A DNA stretch of 64,000 nt from DASTDH01 sp035601575 (GTDB taxonomy: Bacteria; Verrucomicrobiota; Verrucomicrobiia; Chthoniobacterales; JAFAMB01), in NCBI GenBank assembly GCA_035601575.1, contig DATNNZ010000462.1, positions 1-64,000 on the forward strand. Direction: 5' to 3'. Position 1 is the first letter of the stretch; each line of letters opens with the position of its first letter. Below, in pieces: positions 15,380 to 22,592 of this stretch. Under the pieces are notes generated by a model that saw only the letters and a program-made list of their open reading frames with translations, had not been told where the DNA came from and did no database searches. A program made the position numbers and the translations under genes.

Positions 15380-16645
15380 CTAGGGGAACAAACCAAATTC
15401 TTGCCGAGCTTTCATAACGCGCTCGACCGCTATGGCCAGGGCAGAAACGCGATGGGGAATCTTCTGCTGTTTGGCTCGTCGCGTTACCGCCACAAAAGCC
15501 TGTTCCATGGTTCTAAAGAGGCGATCGACAATCTCGCTTCGTGTCCAGAAAAAGTTCTGCAATCCCTGTACCCACTCAAAGTAAGAGACCACTACACCTC
15601 CGGCGTTGCACAAGATGTCGGGGATCACGAAAATCTCGTTCCAGCGCTCAAAAAGAACTTTGTCTGCTTCGGTTGTCGTTGGCCCGTTCGCTGCCTCCGC
15701 CAGAATGCGGCAACGCAATTTCGCAGCATTCTGTCCGTTGATCACACCGCTCACTGCCGCCGGAACCAAGACGTCACAGGGCAAGGTCAATAAATCGTTC
15801 GCGCTGATCCGTTCGGCCCCTTCAAAGTTTCGCAGGTCTCCGTTTTCGAGAACGTAGCTTTGAGCTCGCCAGATATCGATGCCGGTTTTATCGAAATAGC
15901 TACCGGAGGTATCACCAAGCCCGATAATTTTCATTCCGTTGCGGTAAGCCAAACCGTGCGCGACCACCGATCCTACATTACCGAATCCTTGAACGACCGC
16001 GCTGCCGCCCGCTAACTTCAATTTTATCATGTCGGCGGCTCGCTCGATCAAATAGACGACCCCAAGACCGGTGGCTTCACGGCGGCCGGTTGTTCCGCCG
16101 ATACTCACAGGCTTTCCGGTCACAATCCCAGGTTCAGAGTATCCGAGGTAGGCGGAATAGGTGTCCATCAACCAAGCCATCACCCTCTCATCTGTACCCA
16201 TATCCGGGCCCATAATATCGGACCTAGGGCCGACAAAAGGGATCATTTCTTGCATGAAGCGCCGAGAAAGCCTCTCAAGTTCGGCAACGCTCAGTTGCCT
16301 GGGATCGACGCGCACTCCTCCGGTCGCCCCGCCGTAAGGGAGACCAGTAAGCGCGCACTTCCAACTCATCCAAATCGCCAAGGCCGCTACCTCTCCCATC
16401 GTCAGAGTCGGGGTGAATCTTATCCCGCCTTTGGTCGGGCCCATTGCGAGGTGATGTTGGACCCTGTAGCCTTCAAAGTTCTCGATCGAGCCATCATCCA
16501 TTTTCACCGGCAGGGAAACCGCGATACATCGTTTGGGCCAGAAAAGTGGTTCCCGCATGCTTCGCGAGATATCGAGGTAATCGGCGATTAGCTTAAACTG
16601 TTTAGACGCCAGACTGAATGCCGGAGCATCGAAGAAGTGGTCCAT
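15380..16645 (-). CDS. Glu/Leu/Phe/Val dehydrogenase family protein with catalytic Lys replaced by Thr
   Basis: A 421-residue protein with the full hexameric glutamate dehydrogenase fold. It has the substrate domain (GPTKGGIRF with Lys72, WMSWK with Lys96), the GRREATGLGV motif, a Rossmann domain (VQGFGNVGS) and the C-terminal DILCNAGGVVVSYFEWVQ. Spacing fits Clostridium symbiosum GDH, whose substrate/catalytic lysines 89, 113 and 125 map to 72, 96 and 108. At 108 this protein has Thr (GGATGGV instead of GGAKGGV), while Asp148, matching Asp165, is kept. Loss of the catalytic lysine would be expected to cripple oxidative deamination, so gdhA is not assigned as a symbol. It could be a regulatory or specialised paralogue. 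Confidence 0.85.
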   Translation of the reverse strand: MDHFFDAPAFSLASKQFKLIADYLDISRSMREPLFWPKRCIAVSLPVKMDDGSIENFEGYRVQHHLAMGPTKGGIRFTPTLTMGEVAALAIWMSWKCALTGLPYGGATGGVRVDPRQLSVAELERLSRRFMQEMIPFVGPRSDIMGPDMGTDERVMAWLMDTYSAYLGYSEPGIVTGKPVSIGGTTGRREATGLGVVYLIERAADMIKLKLAGGSAVVQGFGNVGSVVAHGLAYRNGMKIIGLGDTSGSYFDKTGIDIWRAQSYVLENGDLRNFEGAERISANDLLTLPCDVLVPAAVSGVINGQNAAKLRCRILAEAANGPTTTEADKVLFERWNEIFVIPDILCNAGGVVVSYFEWVQGLQNFFWTRSEIVDRLFRTMEQAFVAVTRRAKQQKIPHRVSALAIAVERVMKARQEFGLFP

Positions 16646-16668
16646 CGGTCTTGGAGGAGAAGGGGGGA

Positions 16669-16696
16669 GGATTTAGGATCTAGAATCTAAAATCCG
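16669..16696 (+). repeat. 4x7 heptamer array (GGATYTA family)
   Basis: Four heptamers, GGATTTA, GGATCTA, GAATCTA, AAATCCG, lie just upstream of the glutamate-dehydrogenase-like start and downstream of the alcohol dehydrogenase. Confidence 0.6.
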
Positions 16697-16720
16697 CGAG
16701 CTCCGATCAAGTATCAAGAA

Positions 16721-16762
16721 GCCATAGATGATAGCCGATAGCCAATCGGCGAACCCGCAACC
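16721..16762 (+). repeat. Heptamer array (CCRATAG family, then GCAACCY-like)
   Basis: GCCATAG, ATGATAG, CCGATAG, CCAATCG, followed by GCGAACC and CGCAACC. Two heptamer families are joined in phase. The array ends next to the stop codon of the alcohol dehydrogenase gene. Confidence 0.6.
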
Positions 16763-16767
16763 TGTTA

Positions 16768-17940
16768 CTACCTAGCACTGCTTTCCCACACCTTTCGATA
16801 GAGTTCTTCGATTTCCTCTGCCGTCGGCACGCGCGGATTGTTTGCGGGCGAGCCGGAAGCTAATGCCTGGCTCGCCATCGTCGTCAAACTTCCAAACCAA
16901 TCCGATTCGGCGATTCCGTACTGCGACGGTGTTGGGACCTCCAGTCGTTGGTTCAGTTCGCGCAGGTTTTCGACAAGGGCTTCCGTTGCACGATCATCGT
17001 CCGCGTCGTCCAGCACGAGAGCCATGGCTCTCGCACAATCCGCGTAGCGCGTCTTAGCTGCGGCGATGGAAAACGCGGTGATCGTGGGCAAAAGCATCGC
17101 ATTGGATAATCCATGGGGCACGTGGAACTTCGCTCCGATCGGCCGGCTCATACCATGGACCAACGCGACACTTGAATTGGAGAATGCGATCCCAGCTTGA
17201 GTCGCGGCCAGCATCATGGCTTCACGCGCAGGCCGATTTTGCGGATCGAAACAGGCGGTCGGCAGATTTTTCCAAATCGCTCGCATCGCGGTCCGCGCAA
17301 ACCCGTCGGCAAATGGATTAGCCAGCTTGCTGACATAGGCTTCGATTGCGTGGGTCAGCGAGTCGACTCCGGTGTCAGCCGTTAATCGCATCGGCTTGCT
17401 CAGCGTCAACTCGTAGTCAACAATCGCCGCAGTTGGCAAGTAAGCGAGCCCGATGCAGAGCATTTTCTCGCCGGTCTCTTCGTCGGTCACAATCGTGAAT
17501 CGTGTCGCCTCGGAGCCGGTTCCCGCGGTCGTCGGAATCGCGACAATCGGCAATCCTGGAATATCCTGTTGATGTGGCGCTTTGTAGTCGCGCATTTTCC
17601 CTCCATGCACATTGAGAATTGCGATTGCCTTGGCCGTGTCGATCGAACTACCACCGCCTAAACCGATAACGGAGTCGAAGGTTCCATGCCTCAGCGCCTC
17701 AAGGCCGGCATCGACCGAGGAAGTAGTCGGGTCCGGCACGCTTCCAGAAAAGACCACAGCGCCGATGTCAGATTGCTCGAGGATTTCACTGAGCCGATCA
17801 GCCAATCCCTGCTTGGTAAAAAAGGCATCGGTGACAATGAGCGGAGCACGCAACCCAAGGGTTTGCAACAGTTGTCCGGTTTCTTTGAATGCGCCGCCTC
17901 CGATGCGGAGAACTCGCGGCAAAGCAATTTTCGCAATCAT
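16768..17940 (-). CDS. Iron-containing alcohol dehydrogenase
   Basis: A 390-residue group III alcohol dehydrogenase. The NAD(P)-binding region carries GLGGGSSIDTAKA (residues about 95-107). The Fe2+ ligands are visible: Asp and His in the region of DSLTHAIEAY, and two His in the segment VHGMSRPIGAKFHVPHGLSNA. The closest functional groups are lactaldehyde/1,3-propanediol or butanol dehydrogenases; the substrate cannot be inferred. It lies immediately downstream of a small lipoprotein gene (5 bp gap) and upstream of the glutamate-dehydrogenase-like gene on the same strand, with heptamer arrays between. Confidence 0.92.
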   Translation of the reverse strand: MIAKIALPRVLRIGGGAFKETGQLLQTLGLRAPLIVTDAFFTKQGLADRLSEILEQSDIGAVVFSGSVPDPTTSSVDAGLEALRHGTFDSVIGLGGGSSIDTAKAIAILNVHGGKMRDYKAPHQQDIPGLPIVAIPTTAGTGSEATRFTIVTDEETGEKMLCIGLAYLPTAAIVDYELTLSKPMRLTADTGVDSLTHAIEAYVSKLANPFADGFARTAMRAIWKNLPTACFDPQNRPAREAMMLAATQAGIAFSNSSVALVHGMSRPIGAKFHVPHGLSNAMLLPTITAFSIAAAKTRYADCARAMALVLDDADDDRATEALVENLRELNQRLEVPTPSQYGIAESDWFGSLTTMASQALASGSPANNPRVPTAEEIEELYRKVWESSAR

Positions 17941-17945
17941 CTAAC

Positions 17946-18212
17946 TCAGCGGTGAAAACCGCCTCCAAAATGGCGGGCGCCGAAACCATGTCCGTAGAAA
18001 TGATGCCAACCGTAGTAGTGATGGTAGTGGTATCCTCCGACAATGAACTCGCCTCCGTTGTATGGCCCGTATCCGCCATAGTATGGGCCGTAATACGGTC
18101 CGCCGTAGACGCCTGGCACATAAGTTCCAACTACGTAGTCACCAGCGCACCCAGAGAAGACCAGGGCAATGGTCGCCGCGCCAAACACCAGCACTTTTTT
18201 CATCGTCTTCAT
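17946..18212 (-). CDS. Small Gly/Tyr/His-rich lipoprotein
   Basis: An 88-residue protein with a lipoprotein signal peptide (MKKVLVFGAATIALVFSGCAG; lipobox SGC). A short mature part is made almost only of Gly, Tyr and His, with GPYYGPYYGG and HYHHYYGWHHFYGHG clusters. Such composition suggests metal binding or an envelope-associated disordered peptide, but no family is recognised. An alternative start is Met4 (18203). The gene ends 5 bp from the alcohol dehydrogenase start and may be co-transcribed with it. A second secreted His-rich protein is at 24750-24992. Confidence 0.7.
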   Translation of the reverse strand: MKTMKKVLVFGAATIALVFSGCAGDYVVGTYVPGVYGGPYYGPYYGGYGPYNGGEFIVGGYHYHHYYGWHHFYGHGFGARHFGGGFHR

Positions 18213-18246
18213 GGTTTAGGAAACGATCGGTCTATCTCGCTGTACT

Positions 18247-18780
18247 TCACTTGATTCGGAAGTCGGCTTGACGATCGAACTCTCTCTTCTGCTCCGGCGT
18301 CAGTTCATTGTAGTGCGCGCGTATCGTATAGCCACCAACCAACTTCCCGTTGTCAACGTATACCCAATCTGAAATCTCGTTCGGGTTTACCGAGACCAGT
18401 TGACCGACCTTTAGACCGTGAATCTTTCGTGGAGTATTATCCACTCGCCCCTGAAAACGACTTCCGGTGAACTGAACGTCAGACAACCAAATATGTTCGA
18501 CGTCGCTTCCCTGCACGAACGGCTTTTTCACCTCAAAATCGGTCTGACCAGCCACCGGGTGCTTCAACGCATCAATAAACTTGCCAACGGTTTTGCGAGC
18601 CTTGGTCACCGCTTGATGCATGGCAGCATGCTCGTTCTGAACTTGGTAATACTCCGGTTCAATCGTTGTTTTGTTCTGGAGTTCTTTTGCGATCGGGTTA
18701 TCGGCCCTGGCCGGTAAAGTTATCCCGGCCAAAAAAACGGTTGCTAGGAGCTGGTTGATCTGAGTTCGTCGACACCTCAT
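18247..18780 (-). CDS. Secreted DUF2314 domain protein
   Basis: A 177-residue protein with an N-terminal signal peptide (MRCRRTQINQLLATVFLAGITLPARA) and a C-terminal DUF2314 domain. The family blocks are VEHIWLSDVQFTGSRFQGRV, GLKVGQLVSVNPNEISDWVYV and GYTIR. The start at 18780 was chosen for the signal peptide; the open frame extends 120 codons further but that part carries repeat-derived sequence. DUF2314 proteins are of unknown function and occur in both bacteria and eukaryotes. The gene lies 34 bp upstream of the small lipoprotein gene. Confidence 0.75.
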   Translation of the reverse strand: MRCRRTQINQLLATVFLAGITLPARADNPIAKELQNKTTIEPEYYQVQNEHAAMHQAVTKARKTVGKFIDALKHPVAGQTDFEVKKPFVQGSDVEHIWLSDVQFTGSRFQGRVDNTPRKIHGLKVGQLVSVNPNEISDWVYVDNGKLVGGYTIRAHYNELTPEQKREFDRQADFRIK

Positions 18781-18916
18781 GACACGACCGTAACACGCGA
18801 AGAGTCTCCGGCAATAAGCGTTCAACGAGCTTACGTGACCTGAATCGAGCGATCTTTTTCGACGGCTAGCCCCCGCCTTGAATACAAGGCTGGGGACCAG
18901 AAATCCGCCACCACTC

Positions 18917-18951
18917 GCAACCCGCAACCCGCAACCTGCAACCCGCAACCT
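18917..18951 (+). repeat. 5x7 heptamer array (GCAACCY)
   Basis: Five in-phase units, GCAACCC, GCAACCC, GCAACCT, GCAACCC, GCAACCT, form the cleanest array in the window. The stop codon of the aldo/keto reductase (TAG, 18950-18952 on the minus strand) overlaps its last unit. Related arrays are at 20104-20138 and 21011-21038. Confidence 0.85.
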
Positions 18952-20002
18952 ACTGTATGTGCGGTCCGAGTAATGAGAGATCGGCCTTGCTGAGTCGTTC
19001 CTTGGCCGTTTTGGCCTGATGCCAATAGGGGTATAACAACACCGGCGCGCTGGCTTTATCGAGTCGAGCTTGTTCTTGTGGTGCAAGCCGCACGTTGGCC
19101 GCGGCCAGGTTATCGGCCAACTGCTCTTCGGTTCGAGCACCGATGATCAGAGAAGTCACACCCGGTCGTCCGAGCAGGTAAGCCAAAGCGACTTGAGCAG
19201 GCGAAGCCTTGTGCGTCTCTCCAAGTTCGACCAGCAAATCGATGATATTATAAAGCTGTTCTTCGTTGTGAATTGGTGGTTCGCCCCAATTATTGAAATG
19301 ACGGGTGCCTTCCGGAGTTTTCTGACCACGGCGGTACTTGCCAGTCAACAAGCCTCCAGCCAGTGGGCTCCAAACGAGAATACCAAGACCTTGATCCAGT
19401 GTAATCGGAACGAGTTCGTACTCGGCGTCTCGAGCCTGCAACGAGTAGTAAATCTGCTGGCTGACAAAACGCGCATAATTCCGGCGATCGGAAACCGCGA
19501 GAGCCTTCATCAGATGCCATCCCGAATAGTTGGAGCAGCCGATGTAACGCACTTTTCCGGAGCGGACCAGGGTATCAAGGGTTTCCAGCGTTTCTTCGAG
19601 CGGCGTTTCTCCATCCCATTCATGGATTTGATAGAGATCGATGTAATCCGTCCGGAGCCGCCGTAAACTGTCCTCGCACTCTTTGATGATGTGGTGCCGT
19701 GAGGCGCCGCCATCGTTTGGTCCGTCACGCATGACCATCCGGAACTTCGTGGCGATCAGTACTTGATCACGGCGTCCCTCCAAAACTTGACCAAGAATCT
19801 CTTCCGATAGCCCGTGAGAGTAGATGTTGGCCGTATCAAATAGGTTGACACCTGCATCCAGACAGAGGTCCACTTGATAGCGCGCGCCCTTCACGTCCGT
19901 TGCGCCCACTTTGTTGAAGAACGTCTCGCCGCCGAAGGTCATGGTGCCCAGGCTAAGCACCGAAACGCGGAGACCCGATTGTCCTAGTTGACGATATTCC
20001 AT
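18950..20002 (-). CDS. Aldo/keto reductase
   Basis: A protein of about 350 residues, a (beta/alpha)8 barrel of the AKR superfamily (YghZ/Tas-like branch). The catalytic tetrad is recognisable: Asp and Tyr in NLFDTANIYSHG, Lys in LIATKF, His in LYQIHEWD. NADPH-binding elements occur late (SLIIGARTEEQLADNL). The ATG at 20002 (MEYRQLGQSGLRV) was preferred to a GTG/ATG four codons upstream because it matches the family start. It probably reduces aldehydes or sugar ketones; the substrate is unknown. A 10-bp hairpin plus heptamer module lies 17 bp upstream of the start, and another array covers the stop codon. Confidence 0.9.
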   Translation of the reverse strand: MEYRQLGQSGLRVSVLSLGTMTFGGETFFNKVGATDVKGARYQVDLCLDAGVNLFDTANIYSHGLSEEILGQVLEGRRDQVLIATKFRMVMRDGPNDGGASRHHIIKECEDSLRRLRTDYIDLYQIHEWDGETPLEETLETLDTLVRSGKVRYIGCSNYSGWHLMKALAVSDRRNYARFVSQQIYYSLQARDAEYELVPITLDQGLGILVWSPLAGGLLTGKYRRGQKTPEGTRHFNNWGEPPIHNEEQLYNIIDLLVELGETHKASPAQVALAYLLGRPGVTSLIIGARTEEQLADNLAAANVRLAPQEQARLDKASAPVLLYPYWHQAKTAKERLSKADLSLLGPHIQ

Positions 20003-20019
20003 AAGTGAACCCATATATC

Positions 20020-20071
20020 ACCGTTTGGCTGTCGCCAAACGGTATAACAAATGACAGATAACAATTAGCAG
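20020..20071 (+). repeat. Hairpin plus 4x7 heptamer module (ATRRCAR family)
   Basis: A perfect 10-bp stem with a TGTC loop (ACCGTTTGGC-TGTC-GCCAAACGGT, 20020-20043) is followed directly by four heptamers: ATAACAA, ATGACAG, ATAACAA, TTAGCAG (20044-20071). The same hairpin design with the same loop is found at 36296-36319. Confidence 0.85.
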
Positions 20072-20103
20072 TTGCGAAAGTCGAAGGGCCAGCCGTTTTG
20101 AAC

Positions 20104-20138
20104 CGCAACTTGTAACCCGCAACTTGCAGCCCGCAACC
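20104..20138 (+). repeat. 5x7 heptamer array (CGCAACY family)
   Basis: CGCAACT, TGTAACC, CGCAACT, TGCAGCC, CGCAACC. It lies just downstream of the frameshifted membrane protein gene. Confidence 0.7.
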
Positions 20139-20150
20139 TGCGTGAGGGAG

Positions 20151-20803
20151 TCAGCCGCCGATCTCCACACTTGGTCGCCGCAAATACGTGATCAAACCTG
20201 CCGCAATGAAGATAACCAGGATCCCAGCCAGCATGACACTGCCGGGGCTCAGTGACAGACGCTCAAACCACTGCGTGTAAAGGTGGATGACAGCGAACAC
20301 CGTTCCTGTCGTGACGACCCAACGCCGGTGGGTAAAGGCGGCCCACGCAACCAAGAAAACGAGAAAGAGCGCCATGTCACCACAAAGACCATTGCTGACT
20401 CACCCCCGAATCGGCTGCGATCGCCCCATAATGATCCAATCCAAAACGCCAGATTCACAATGACGAAAGCGCTCGCTGCGAAGCTTTTCACTGGGCGAGA
20501 GAAACGGATTGGCAATCGGTTACCCATCGCGCCCGCAATCGCCGACATGATGGCAAACACTGCGATCGTCAGCGTTGGTTGTTCAACGCAGAGGAAGTAC
20601 ATAGCGTGCATGTAACCGGTCATTTCGCCAAGCGCGCCGAGAAACATGAAGCTCGACAGGGCAGCCATCGATCCGCTTCGGACGCTCAGCCCGCCAGCCA
20701 AAGAAACGGTTGCTTCAGCGGCAAATTTGCGAAGGCGGTTATATTCCTCCGCTGTGATTCGCCCTTCATTTTTTAGTTGGTCCAAATCGAGTGTGACTTT
20801 CAT
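20151..20803 (-). pseudogene. Multi-pass membrane protein gene broken by a -1 frameshift
   Basis: Two overlapping minus-strand frames make one coherent protein if a single base is restored near 20372-20376. The first part (MKVTLDLDQLKNEGRITAEEYNRLRKFA, then several membrane segments) continues to MVFVVTW. The second picks up at ALFLVFLVAWAAFTHRRWVVTT with two more membrane segments and a basic tail. The junction is ACATGGCGCTC; one extra G would give Thr-Trp-Ala-Leu-Phe. The reconstructed protein would have about 217 residues and six hydrophobic segments with a short cytoplasmic N-terminal helix, DUF2157-like in style. It could be a real pseudogene or a sequencing error. Function is unknown. 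Confidence 0.65.
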
Positions 20804-21010
20804 CGCATCGCTGTTTGTTGCGAAATTGGGTATGATCGAAGTCTCGTCATAGAGGAAAGAAAGCTTCATCCATCGCGCTAGCATAATTGATGATTCTTGA
20901 AGCTATATTGATTCGACCGATGATCGAATGGGTAATCGGCCACAGCTAAAGCTTGACGCAGATGAAGTCACAACCCAATCGTTCGAACCTCCCGAGGCTT
21001 CCGACTTCGC

Positions 21011-21038
21011 CAACCCGCAACCTGCAACCTCCAGCCTC
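21011..21038 (+). repeat. 4x7 heptamer array (CAACCYS) next to the methyltransferase remnant
   Basis: CAACCCG, CAACCTG, CAACCTC, CAGCCTC. The array abuts the stop codon (TAG, 21038-21040, minus strand) of the decayed methyltransferase. Confidence 0.75.
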
Positions 21039-21577
21039 TACGGCTCCATCCTCGCCACCAACATCGGTTCGACAAAAGAGATCAGTTGCCCTTCGCCATC
21101 GAACTTAGGGTCCAACCATCTCGTCACCTCCGGACTGCGAGCGCCAAAATGTTGGTTTAGTTCGGCAATGCGTGCAGCGTTATAACCCGCCTGAGTTACC
21201 CACCAGTCAAACTGTAAACGATAGGGAACGATCTGGTGTTTGATCCAAGAAAACCCGGCATCGCGAGCTAGGTCCTGCCACTGCGAAACGGTTCGCTGAA
21301 GAAAATGAGATGGGTCACGCGTGCGTTCCCAGCGGTCAATCCAGTCAGAGATTTCAGCGGCTGGGCTGATCTGATCGGCCAGGATAAATCTTCCATTATT
21401 CGTTAGGACTCGATGGACCTCGTCAAGAAATTTCGCCGCATTGTGAAAATGATGCGGCGCGTGTCGCGAAACAACCAGCGAGAAAGCACCCGCTCTGCCA
21501 AGGAGTTGAACTGGTCTCGACTGGAAGAGATCTGCATCAGCGGAAAAATGGTGGAGCCCACACCGTTAAACAATTTA
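21038..21577 (-). pseudogene. 5'-truncated SAM-dependent methyltransferase
   Basis: The minus strand reads, without interruption, the C-terminal two thirds of a class I methyltransferase: AFSLVVSRHAPHHFHNAAKF, LDEVHRVLTNNGRFILADQI, then a helical C-terminus ending in FVEPMLVARMEP and a stop. The motif-I half (E-x-G-x-G-x-G, SAM binding) is missing: upstream of about 21577 the frame enters non-coding sequence, and no other minus frame supplies it. No in-frame ATG stands at a sensible place. The gene therefore looks like a 3' remnant. The methylated substrate is unknown, and 295 bp of intergenic DNA separate it from the TetR gene. Confidence 0.65.
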
Positions 21578-21806
21578 ATACTACGGTCCCCCGACTATCG
21601 AGCGTTTAAGAATACTGTAGAGGAGCCCTGAATACTCTGGAGGCTTGCAGTCGAAATCGGAAGCGGGCAGCCCGGCCGGCTGCTGATTTCTGCATGTAGT
21701 TTTCCGTGTTCTGCGTGTATCCGGGGTGGTGACAAGCTGGCCGATGCCGGAGCCGCCGCCGTCCCAGCAATCATCCGATGACAGCCGTTTATTAGAAGGG
21801 TATTTC

Positions 21807-21854
21807 ATGTTGACGATGCCCACATTAAGCATGGCATGTTGCTCTTGTCAACAT
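21807..21854. promoter_or_regulatory. Inverted repeat upstream of the TetR-type gene
   Basis: ATGTTGAC (21807-21814) and GTCAACAT (21847-21854) are perfect 8-bp inverted copies with 32 bases between, ending 20 bp before the TetR-family start codon. They are plausible half-sites for autoregulation. Confidence 0.35.
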
Positions 21855-21873
21855 TTTGTGCTTTGCTCTCTCC

Positions 21874-22473
21874 ATGAAAGCCGAACGACCTTATCATCAC
21901 GGCCATCTTAAGCTGACCCTCCTTAACGCCGCTCTCGCTCTAATCAGTGAGGTCGGCCCCCAGGCTTTCACCTTGCGCGAGGTGGCGCGCCGAGCTGATG
22001 TCTCTCATAATGCCCCTTATCGTCATTTCCGCGACAAAGATGAACTCCTGGCCGTCGTCGCAGTCCAAGGCTTCGAACGATTGACCGCAGCGATGAAGCG
22101 TTCCGCTGCTCGTGGTTCGAAGCCCGAAGAGCGGTTTCGACTCTGCGGCCGCGGTTATGTCAGTTTCGCTCTGCGGTGGCCACAGCATTTCCTGGTGATG
22201 TTCGATTTGCCATTAAGCCGCGATAAATATCCGGAATACGCTAAAGCGGGAGATGAAGCGTTTGCCACATTGCTCGCTCTCATCGTTGAATGCCAAGAAG
22301 CCGGTGTGTTGTCGAGAGGGGACCCTGAACCGATGGCTTTGGTAGCATGGTCGATGGTGCACGGCATTGCAAAGTTGGCCGCCAGTTCTCATTTGCCGTT
22401 TCCGAGAGATGGTATTCTCGATTTCGCGGATGCCGCCACGCGCGTGATAACGGCGGGAATGGGCAAGGCGTGA
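21874..22473 (+). CDS. TetR/AcrR-family transcriptional regulator
   Basis: A 199-residue protein. The N-terminal helix-turn-helix (residues about 10-55; FTLREVARRADVSHNAPYRHFRDKDELLA) is typical of TetR repressors, and the C-terminal part is an all-helical TetR_C ligand domain. The ATG at 21874 (MKAERPYHHGHLKLTLL) matches the usual start of the WHG/TetR_C_33-like branch. It is convergent with the MFS exporter at 22593. Regulator and drug-type exporter side by side suggest control of efflux, though they are not divergent. An inverted repeat lies directly upstream. The stop codon is inside a heptamer array. Confidence 0.9.
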   Translation: MKAERPYHHGHLKLTLLNAALALISEVGPQAFTLREVARRADVSHNAPYRHFRDKDELLAVVAVQGFERLTAAMKRSAARGSKPEERFRLCGRGYVSFALRWPQHFLVMFDLPLSRDKYPEYAKAGDEAFATLLALIVECQEAGVLSRGDPEPMALVAWSMVHGIAKLAASSHLPFPRDGILDFADAATRVITAGMGKA

Positions 22474-22587
22474 GCAGGGAGCAGGGAAGGCGTGAGAAGT
22501 GAAAAGACTATGTCGGACAGGCTAGTCGGCCGCTACCAATCTGGTCGGTCACCAATCACCAGTCACTTCTCACGCCTTCCCGCCGCT
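22469..22587. terminator. Inverted heptamer arrays between convergent TetR and MFS genes (likely bidirectional terminator)
   Basis: GGGAAGGCGTGAGAAGTGA (22484-22502) is repeated as its perfect 19-bp reverse complement at 22563-22581, with 60 bp between. Each arm has a 7-base period (CGTGAGC, AGGGAGC, AGGGAAG on the left; GGTGACC and GGTGATT read from the right). The arrangement would fold into a long hairpin in transcripts from either side. Confidence 0.7.
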
Positions 22588-22592
22588 GTCCT

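Noticed and set aside
18781..19140. Longer N-terminus for the DUF2314 protein
   Set aside because: The 120 upstream codons contain repeat-derived sequence (RVAGCGLRVA), and a signal peptide begins at 18780.
19070..19666. A 198-codon open frame on the plus strand
   Set aside because: It lies entirely opposite the aldo/keto reductase, whose motifs are all on the minus strand; the plus frame has no recognisable family.
18901..20150. Heptamer arrays as a possible CRISPR array
   Set aside because: The repeats are directly adjacent seven-base words with no spacers, the words vary, and no cas gene is in the window.
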